From: Tritrichomonas musculus
Lineage: Eukaryota > Parabasalia > Tritrichomonadida > Tritrichomonadidae
Assembly (NCBI GenBank): GCA_039105265.1
Contig: JAPFFF010000003.1
Location: forward strand, 8,874,501-8,938,500
Length of the DNA stretch: 64,000 nucleotides
Direction: 5' to 3'
How positions within the stretch are numbered: position 1 is the stretch's first letter; each line of letters begins with the position of its first letter. Under the pieces are notes generated by a model, which saw nothing but the letters and a program-made list of their open reading frames with translations, did no database searches and was not told where the DNA came from. This document shows positions 56,982 to 64,000 of this stretch, piece by piece. The position numbers were made by a program, and so were the translations under genes.

Positions 56982-58059
56982 ATGATGAACAATGAGATTG
57001 AACTTAGAACTTCAGCTGAAGTATGTACTCAAATAGCATCATATTTTGATATCGTCGATAATTGTATAGCATTATCTGATACCAACAAACAGTATACTAT
57101 AAGTCCTCAGACATCGTATTCCCCATCACCTCCTGTTCCTAGTGGTTCATATACCAGCGCCATTATATCTCCAAATACCAATAATACAGCAGACATATAT
57201 AATGGATTCATTAGAGCCGATATGGAAGTTAGTATTAAAGAAGCTGCTGGAAAAGCTGTTGAACAATTAACTTAAGAAGGATATCAATTCAATAGAGTTT
57301 GGTTTGGCTTTAAAGATGCTAGAGATGCGGTTGAGAAATATGAAATTGTAGCAAATGGCATCACCATCTATACCCAGAATTTTGGTTGTGAGGAATCATT
57401 TTTAACAGCTTGTTGTGCTAATGAAACAACAAAGAGAGCAGATGTATATTCCTAGGCCAGACATAAAGATATATGGAATTATAAATCCGGTAGTAGAACA
57501 GGATTCGTTGTTGATTGGAAAGAGAGAAATGGTAAAAAATGGACAGAACAGAAATATAAAATTCATCTCAAGATAGATTTGAGAAGATTCTTACCCCTAT
57601 ATAATATTAAATACCTCCCAGCTTTTGCAGGAAAAATAGAACTCAGATTATTCTTTTCTTGTGCTGGAATGATATGTTGTCCTATCGGCCCAGGAGCTAC
57701 ATTTGAACACGAACCAAATGTTTATTCAAAATATGCTTTCGATCAAATAACAAATGAATTTACTCCAATAAATGAATCAATAACTATGTATACAAGCAAA
57801 ACAAATTTGGCTGATACTACAAGAATAACAGGAGCAGCTTTTACTGCTCAAAGTAATGCAGTTAATATTAATTTTATTCATCTCAAGACAGAAGACAAGA
57901 CTTTTCAAGTCGTCGATTACTCGATAACAGAATGCTCATCATACCATGTTTTGGTATTGAAGATAATATTTATTCCAGCCTCGTTCAAAGATATGCTGAC
58001 CCGACTCATCCACTTACTTTCCCAACGCAAACTCTTTCCGTCTACACAACAACAAATAA
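56982..58059 (+). pseudogene. Mav-C major capsid protein remnant
   Basis: In one frame from 56982 the blocks NGFIRADMEVSI, VWFGFKDARDAVEKYEIVANG, QNFGCEESFL and KIELRLFFS align in order with DIDKGFLTFHI, LFVGFKSSNQLFDRLEI, QNECIREGFL and GELSIRFQVS of the Mav-A2 capsid. The frame is broken by TAA 57273-57275 and TAG 57453-57455, shifts near 57935-57955 (homology-like text continues as VFGIEDNIYSSLV), and shifts again near 58060. The second jelly-roll half is short or lost. Confidence 0.7.
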
Positions 58060-59009
58060 ACAGCATCTCGAACTGTTAATGGCGTACAAAAAACTGGAGG
58101 ACAACTACAGGGATTATTATCTGATATTAGTGAAGATATTAGTTCAGATGCTGGCTCTAGTATGTTGGATATAATACGTGATGGTTCAGAATTACCTGAT
58201 ATTCCGATGGATCCATATATGAGAACAGTTCAAAAAACAACAGATTTATCTCCAATTCTTGATTGGTGCAATAAAGAAACTAGTTCTCTACCAGCCATCG
58301 AATTTAGCAGTGAATTTGACGATCCAGATAAATTAGTAATAACAATTAATGGTGCGATGGATATTTGTAATAGATTTAGGAGTTCATTAAAACCAACATT
58401 TAAAGCAATAACTACAAGAATTAATGAAATAAATAATGAATTTATTTCAAAGAATGAATTAGTTAGAGATGATATAATTGATGTTGTTGGTAAATTTGTT
58501 GATGGAGAAGTTCATCTCGAGGCTGAAGACCAGATAACAGACGGGACAATTAAAGCAAGATTTTTGGTCCAAAAAGTTAGTGAATATAATGATGTTGATT
58601 ATGAAGAAAATCATATAACTATCAATATTACTGGCGGAAATATTGATTACCAAGGAACAGATGATTTCCCTAGCTGCGTCATGAATAATAAATCATTTAT
58701 CATATCAAATCCTCATAATCTTAGGGTTAGTGGAATACAAATTAAAGAAAATAGTGCTGTTCGAAGAATGGAATTCACCATAAATGATTTAGCATATACT
58801 TGTGATATAAATGCTTTGCATAACAAGATTGATTCAATAAATGATTTTGCAAATTCAAATAATAAAGAAATATCAAACATAATAAATAATGTCGTATCAA
58901 AAAATGAATTGACTAGAGAAGATACTATTGATGTTGTTGCAGAAACAGATGGCTCAACAATTACTTTAACTGCTGAAGATACCATAAGTGAAGGCATGAT
59001 AGTGTTTAA
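58060..59009 (+). pseudogene. Mav-C fibre gene, 5' part, interrupted by a TTAA transposon
   Basis: Open from 58060; first ATG at 58162. It contains two copies of a beta-type repeat: KNELVRDDIIDVVGKFVDG...LEAEDQITDGTI and KNELTREDTIDVV...LTAEDTISEGMI, with the segment LRVSGIQIKEN...FTINDLAYTCDINAL between them. At 59006-59009 (TTAA) the transposon begins and adds a foreign end (stop at 59035-59037). The same frame resumes at 62176. N-terminal coding may extend into the shifted region before 58060. Confidence 0.75.
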
Positions 59010-60102
59010 GGACGAACTCCGATCTGAAACTTTTTGAATGCTATTTCAAATTTTTTCTTAAATTTTTGAAAGAGTCTTCCAAAAAAACGATTTGTTTTAT
59101 GGCTTTCAAATTATCAATAGCTTTTCATATTTGGGGAAAATATATAAAATATTTGGAATTTTCATTTTATCCCAGAATCATTAAAAATTAAGATAAAAAA
59201 ATTTTGAGATATATGCCAAATTTCGGATGTATACAATGAGCAATGTTTATTAAAAAATAAAAAGATAAATAATAAGAATATCATGTGCAGACCAAAGTTA
59301 ATATGATTAATGTAATTAACTGCACTTTCATAAAGAAATAAATTGCATTTAATAGGCTCAACAGCCAACAAAAACTTTTTTTCTAGCAGCATTCGGGATT
59401 TTAGGAGTTTACATTTTAAAAATTCAGAATATTTTACATATGGCTGTGATAACAAAATGAAATTCGATTAATTGCATTTGTGAGAAAAAAAGCAAAAAAA
59501 AAGTAAACCCATCGAAAAACTTGGATCTTCATCCATATAGTGCTTTATAAAAATGTTGAATATGCGAAAGTATTTATTTTTGGAACAAGAATATTTGGTA
59601 CATATAATTTTGTTTTTTATTGATCTAAGCTGAGATTGGAATGCGATAATTTCAAAAAAAATTGTTTTTGTTTTTGTTGACGCCAAAATAATAATATTTC
59701 TATTATGAATTCTTTAATTGCAACTGGTTTATAATGCTCAATAAAGCTTGAAACAAAAAAAAAAGATCAAAATATTTTTGGTCTAAAATTTTATAAATAA
59801 TCATTCAAATTTTTTTTATATATTCAAAAGTTCAAAAATAAAATTTTGCTTATTGAAAAATGTGAGTATACGCCGATGATCCTTTCAAAAAATAAAAAAA
59901 TAAATTTGTTTTTTTTATTTTCAATAAAGATATTTTATATAATTTTATCATTTAATATTTATCTATAATGATGCATAATATTGTATTTTGGATAATAAAT
60001 CTATTAAACATATTTTTTATAAAAAAATTCTGATTTTTATTAATTCAATACATTATAGAAATTTCAAACAAATAAATAAATAAATAAAAATTATTTTCTT
60101 CA

Positions 60103-61275
60103 ATGAAAAGAGGCGGAAAGGAATTTCGGGCATCAAATTATGATGAACTTATTTTACGAAATATAAAAAAACCTAAAAAATTGGAAAGCATTAAAAAAAA
60201 AGTTCAAATGATATTTTCAATATTAGCATGCGGACTTGGCTACAGTGTTGTATCTGAATTTTGCGAATATAATGACTTCCCTATTATCAGTGAATCAATG
60301 TTTTACGACTACCTGCATTTCTTTGATCAAAAACTTGATGCTTTATCTAACGAACAATTTATCGTTGGATTTGATGCAGGATGGGCGCATAAAAGAAACG
60401 CAAATCAGTGCATAGGAGTTTTAATGGATCTGTTGACTTGGTTAATAATTTCATTTCAAATAATACATCATGGTCCTGAAAATTCAGAAAATATCACTTC
60501 AACTCAAGTACATTCAAAAAGTTTTGAAAAAATTGCACTTGAAAAAATTTTAAATAAAATTCAAATAAGTGATGAAATTAAAATGATTTTTGTTCATGAT
60601 TGTGATATATCGGTAGATTCAATTGTTTCAAAAAAGTATCCATTTTGCGATATAAAGTATGATCCGAATCACTATGTTAAAACGCAAAAATCCATTATTG
60701 ATTCTTATTGTTCAGAAGATAAATTATTAAAGAAATTTAATGAAAAAATAAAAAATTTTTATTCAGATTTGATGCACGATACAGAAAAAAACATTGAAAT
60801 AAAAATGGAAAAATGGAAAAATATGGTCAATTGTTTTATTACAAACCAAAACTGGTCTGAAAAAGAGAATTCAGACACTATTCAAAATTTGAAAAATTTA
60901 ATTGATGAACTCTCAGAAAGTTTCTCAAAAATTGATCCGTTATATACAACAAATGGCTGTGAGTCTTTTAACCATTCTCGTGCTATGCTTGCAAACAAAG
61001 ATATTGCATGGAGACTAACATGGCGTATTAGAGCCTTTATATCAATCATTAGATGGAATTGTGATAATTGGGTTGAGGTCATTTTGAATGAATTTCAAAT
61101 TTTCAATATAAACGATTCAATTGCCAAAAGAAAAAAAATGGTTAGAAAAAATAAAAGAATTATTGAAAAAACTACTAAATATAAAAAAGAAAGAGCAATT
61201 TATATAAAGAACAAAAAAATAAATATGTTGCCAAAAAAAACGATAAACATGCACACAAATATAAAAATGAGGTAA
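60103..61275 (+). CDS. DDE transposase (Kolobok-like), main part, 390 aa
   Basis: The RNase H-like core has candidate catalytic residues in IVGFDAGWAHKRNA (first Asp), FVHDCDISVDSI (second Asp) followed by KYDPNHYVK, and NGCESFNHSRAML (Glu). This D...D-H-x-x-K...E layout with a LMD-x2-T strand after the first Asp resembles Kolobok-type transposases. The C-terminus is very Lys-rich. At an A8 run near 61233-61240 the reading appears to shift, so the last 12 residues are probably out of frame. Family assignment is moderate. Confidence 0.72.
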   Translation: MKRGGKEFRASNYDELILRNIKKPKKLESIKKKVQMIFSILACGLGYSVVSEFCEYNDFPIISESMFYDYLHFFDQKLDALSNEQFIVGFDAGWAHKRNANQCIGVLMDLLTWLIISFQIIHHGPENSENITSTQVHSKSFEKIALEKILNKIQISDEIKMIFVHDCDISVDSIVSKKYPFCDIKYDPNHYVKTQKSIIDSYCSEDKLLKKFNEKIKNFYSDLMHDTEKNIEIKMEKWKNMVNCFITNQNWSEKENSDTIQNLKNLIDELSESFSKIDPLYTTNGCESFNHSRAMLANKDIAWRLTWRIRAFISIIRWNCDNWVEVILNEFQIFNINDSIAKRKKMVRKNKRIIEKTTKYKKERAIYIKNKKINMLPKKTINMHTNIKMR

Positions 61276-61571
61276 AAAATCAAAAAAACAAAATTAAAAA
61301 AGCAAAAGTTACCAAATTTTCTCCTATGCAGCTTCGTATAATTGAAGTAATGAAATATTTAACTTCTGAAGCTAAGCCTTATGTTTCTGAGATTCTAATT
61401 AAAAATAAAATTAATTCCTATTATCAAGCATATAACAGAAGCTTCTCTAATCAAGTGATTAAGAGCCAATTAACGAGAATGGTGAATGATGATATCATTT
61501 GTAAAAAAAGAAACAGTTATGCCATTTTGGCTAGTTTGGAGCAAATTAATCAAATAATTAAAAATTCTTAA
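61241..61571 (+). pseudogene. frameshifted C-terminal tail of the transposase
   Basis: In the frame entered just after the A8 run, an open stretch rich in Lys and Asn (NDKHAHKYKNEVKN) leads without a stop into 61326-61571. That part encodes a helical, winged-helix-like segment (LRIIEVMKYLTSEAKPYVSEILI, QVIKSQLTRMVNDDII). The most economical reading is one transposase gene of about 489 codons with a homopolymer indel. Confidence 0.55.
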
Positions 61572-62175
61572 ATTTTTGGTTGGTTTTAATGGAATCCAAA
61601 CAAAAGAAAACAAGAAAAATTCATTTTATTAAAAAAAAATTCAAATAAAAATAATTGTTTTTTTTTTTTCAATGCTTTACGGTATTCAAAAAATCGAATT
61701 TTTATTTTTGGTAGAAAAAGAATAATTTATAAAAGAAATAAAACGTTTTTAATATATTTTTAAAATATACGCATTGAATAAAAAAGATATATTTAATATT
61801 TCTATTATTTATGATGATAGCTTTGATAATTCAATTTGAAATTTCAAATGAGAATTTGCTAAATAAGATAACAATGATGCATATTGCCTTTATAGTAGTA
61901 AATTCGAATTACTGAATCCAAAAAACGAATATTATTGTTAGAAATTCGGTATATTTGTATCGTTCATGCTGCGATATTATCGTCTCTTCAAAAAAGTTAT
62001 AAACTGGCTAGATTGATGCATATATATTTATATTCAAATTGATCAATGGTTCTATTTATCGATTTGAGCATTAAAAAATGATTTTTTTAAAAAAATTAGC
62101 TAAATTTGATTAAATTCAATACCCTATCAATTTTTTGTATGTGTCCTCACAATCAATATCCTAGGTCATCCTTAA

Positions 62176-63607
62176 AATATATTTGGCTAATGCTCAAAAG
62201 AATTGCTATTTCAAGTTTGAAAATGGCGCAATAACAGAATATAAAGGGGTGGCAGAAAATATAACATTAGGAGATGTTGTCATAAAACCTCTGGCCAGAA
62301 GTGAAGAATTTAGGGCCGCATGGTTAAATAGTTATGAAAAGAATGACAATACTATTACCATACAAAATACTCATACATCCAAGATTTCAGGGGTTATTGT
62401 TCAAGGAAATTCATGCATGAGAAATATGACATTTACAACAAATGATTTAGTATATACTTGCGATATAGATGCATTACATAAAAAGATTGATGCTCTAGCT
62501 GCTAATTCACATAATAATGATGCGGCAATGACATCTACATTAGATGATTTTCCGACTGTTGATGAAGTAAATGCTGCCTTAGATGAAATAAAAAATAGTA
62601 TGGTAAATATGGATAATTTGTATACTAAAGAAGAAGCGGATGCTAAATATGCGACAAAAGAAGAGATTCCTGCCGCCGTAGATTTATCAAAATATGCTTT
62701 GAAAAGTGAAAATGAAGAATTGAAGACAAGGATAGAAAACTTAGAGACAAGATTAGCAGCATTAGAGAATGGTGCATATGCTACAAAAGCAGAATTATCA
62801 GAATATAGAAAATTAAATGATATATCCTATCATAATCATCAAGAACTCTCTATAACAAATAAAGAAGTGTTATTGGATGATGGTGATGAACAAAGGAGAT
62901 TTACAACATCTCATATACCATATCATGAGGGAACACATTTGATTGGAAAATATATAGATCCAGATAGTGTTGAGCATTCATTTGATATAATATTTGAGAC
63001 CATAGATGAGATTTCAGAGACTCAATATTGGAATTGTATTTTATTCCTCAAACAATCTGAAATCAGTGAAGAATTATATATTGATTGGGATGATATGACT
63101 GGTGCAATTTACATTTATGATGAATATTATGGTTATTATATTGGTTGTGAAATATCTTCTGCAACATTTGATGAGGACATTTCATTATCTACAAGCAATG
63201 AGCTAGCCAACTACTATACAAAAGATGAACTGACTAGATTTGGACTAAATGACGGCTATCAAATAATACCTTCTGTATTTGAATTATCAATGGAAAACTT
63301 AAATAATAATAGATTTAAGTATGCTGGCTCAAATGTAGCTGCTGTGTGGAATAGGCTACATATATTTGAATTCAAAGATATTGTTGGTAAGAATCATTTC
63401 ATTAAATTTGATTTTATTCACAAGCTAATTACTTTGGATAACAGTGTTAGTTCAACATATGAAATCCCAATTGAAAATTCTTGTACTAATGCGATAAATA
63501 TTACCTTGCGGACAAATGGTTTTGTTACAACACAGGAATTGATTAGCAAATATGAAATATTCACCACTCAGCAAGTAAGTCATCAGTTGGCCAATCAAAA
63601 ATATTAA
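62176..63607 (+). pseudogene. Mav-C fibre gene, 3' part, about 475 aa
   Basis: Continues the frame of 58060-59009 after TTAA. It repeats the segment SGVIVQGNSCMRNMTFTTNDLVYTCDIDAL seen in the 5' part, then fibre-type motifs (YTKEEADAKYATKEEIP, a heptad coiled coil LKTRIENLETRLAALE). A beta cassette SHIPYHEGTHLIGKYIDP is shared with Mav-A2 (SHVLPFKEGTHLVG) and distantly with Mav-A1 (AGVHLVFDVNW). It lacks the conserved Mav-A/B C-terminal domain and ends near YEIFTTQQV, so it may be truncated or of another type. The only start upstream is a TTG. Confidence 0.72.
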
Positions 63608-64000
63608 AAAAACATTACTGGATTGAGCGTCGGGTACATTTCAATCATTATAAAACAACTTCTTGATTCGAAGGGATTATCTTGACGGGATCTTCAAGAA
63701 ATCACGCCATTCATATATACTACACTTTAAATATACATTTTTTTGTGCCAAAATAATTTTTACAACGAGACGATAAAACTTTTTGTTTGGAATTTTTTTG
63801 TTACGAACTTTTTGAATTATCGAGGTGGTTGGAGCTTTTTGAAGGCTCTGGGGGCTTCCAAAGGCTCCAAGTGGCTGTGAAATGGGCTTAAGTATAGGCT
63901 TGGCGATAGCGGAGCCTATACTATACTACTAACGATTCTCTTCCAAGCAGATTCGATTCTCTTCCAAACAACAACGATTCTCTCCCAAACAACAACGATT
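63608..64000. other. possible Maverick terminus and start of a 21-bp tandem repeat
   Basis: After an AT-rich stretch the sequence becomes GC-richer with GGCTC/GAGCC repeats (63830-63925) and reaches CTATACTATACTACT at 63916-63930. Mav-A ends in CACTACT, so 63930 may be the terminus of Mav-C. From 63931, ACGATTCTCTTCCAAACAAC-like units of 20-22 bp repeat to the window edge. No gene is seen. Confidence 0.4.

Larger units (their letters stand above)
59010..62171 (+). mobile_element. TTAA-flanked DNA transposon (Kolobok-like), 3.16 kb
   Basis: TTAA occurs at 59006-59009 and 62172-62175. Removing 59010-62171 and one TTAA rejoins the fibre frame without a stop. The ends are weakly inverted (GGACGAACTCCGATCT against GGATGACCTAGGATAT). 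Inside is one DDE transposase gene. TTAA duplication is shared by piggyBac and Kolobok elements; the transposase motifs resemble Kolobok more than piggyBac. The stretches 59038-60102 and 61572-62171 are AT-rich with no gene seen. Confidence 0.78.
55545..63607 (+). mobile_element. Mav-C: decayed Maverick fragment of a third lineage
   Basis: All genes are on the plus strand: a pVI-like protein, two charged proteins, a broken capsid gene and a fibre gene split by a transposon. The capsid remnant is much more distant from Mav-A than Mav-B is. No PolB, integrase or ATPase is present. Boundaries are the first and last genes; a possible right terminus lies at 63930. Confidence 0.7.

Noticed and set aside
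60103-61275. MULE transposase
   Set aside because: A zinc-finger MULE pattern and 8-9 bp duplication are absent; TTAA flanks and the D-H-x-x-K motif favour a Kolobok-like element, although certainty is moderate.

Overview
The window looks like repeat-dense DNA of a parabasalid protist, most likely Trichomonas vaginalis. It is AT-rich and intron-free, and almost all of it is virus-like Maverick/Polinton elements. These carry a protein-primed family B DNA polymerase, a retroviral-type integrase, a packaging ATPase, a capsid protein and fibre-like proteins, and smaller DNA transposons sit inside them. The species is an inference from this combination; no cellular gene is visible. I use four names: Mav-A1 and Mav-A2 (two close copies of one element), Mav-B (an older element of another lineage) and Mav-C (a third, decayed lineage).

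Layout. Positions 1-19922 are the right-hand part of Mav-A1; its other end lies left of the window. Positions 19923-27177 are Mav-B. Positions 27178-49382 are a complete Mav-A2 with terminal inverted repeats, inserted into the Mav-B capsid gene. Mav-B resumes at 49383 and runs to about 53.7 kb. Mav-A1 and Mav-A2 face each other in opposite orientation around the 7.3-kb Mav-B island, making a very large imperfect palindrome. A mariner element (22283-23576) interrupts the Mav-B fibre gene. About 1.8 kb of extremely AT-rich DNA without credible genes follows (53.7-55.5 kb). Mav-C occupies about 55.5-63.6 kb; its fibre gene is split by a TTAA-flanked DNA transposon (59010-62171). The last 400 bases hold a possible element end and a short tandem repeat.

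How the genes work together. Mav-A2 shows the full gene set. At one end lie small early-type genes (an unknown 100-aa protein, a KilA-N DNA-binding protein, a 176-aa protein) and the giant PolB. In the middle are virion-type genes (fibre, a multi-domain repeat protein, a proline-rich protein) and the integrase. At the other end are capsid, pVI-like, membrane and ATPase genes. This fits replication by protein-primed PolB, integration by the DDE integrase, and assembly from the capsid and ATPase genes. I did not recognise an adenovirus-type maturation protease.

State of the copies. Mav-A1 has an intact PolB, but its repeat protein is frameshifted. Mav-A2 has an intact capsid, ATPase and integrase, but its PolB is broken by a frameshift and a nonsense codon and its fibre start codon is ATA. 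The two copies are nearly identical in integrase and PolB but strongly different in fibre, repeat protein and proline-rich protein, so the virion-surface block appears to evolve or recombine separately. Domains of the fibre also recur in Mav-B and Mav-C.
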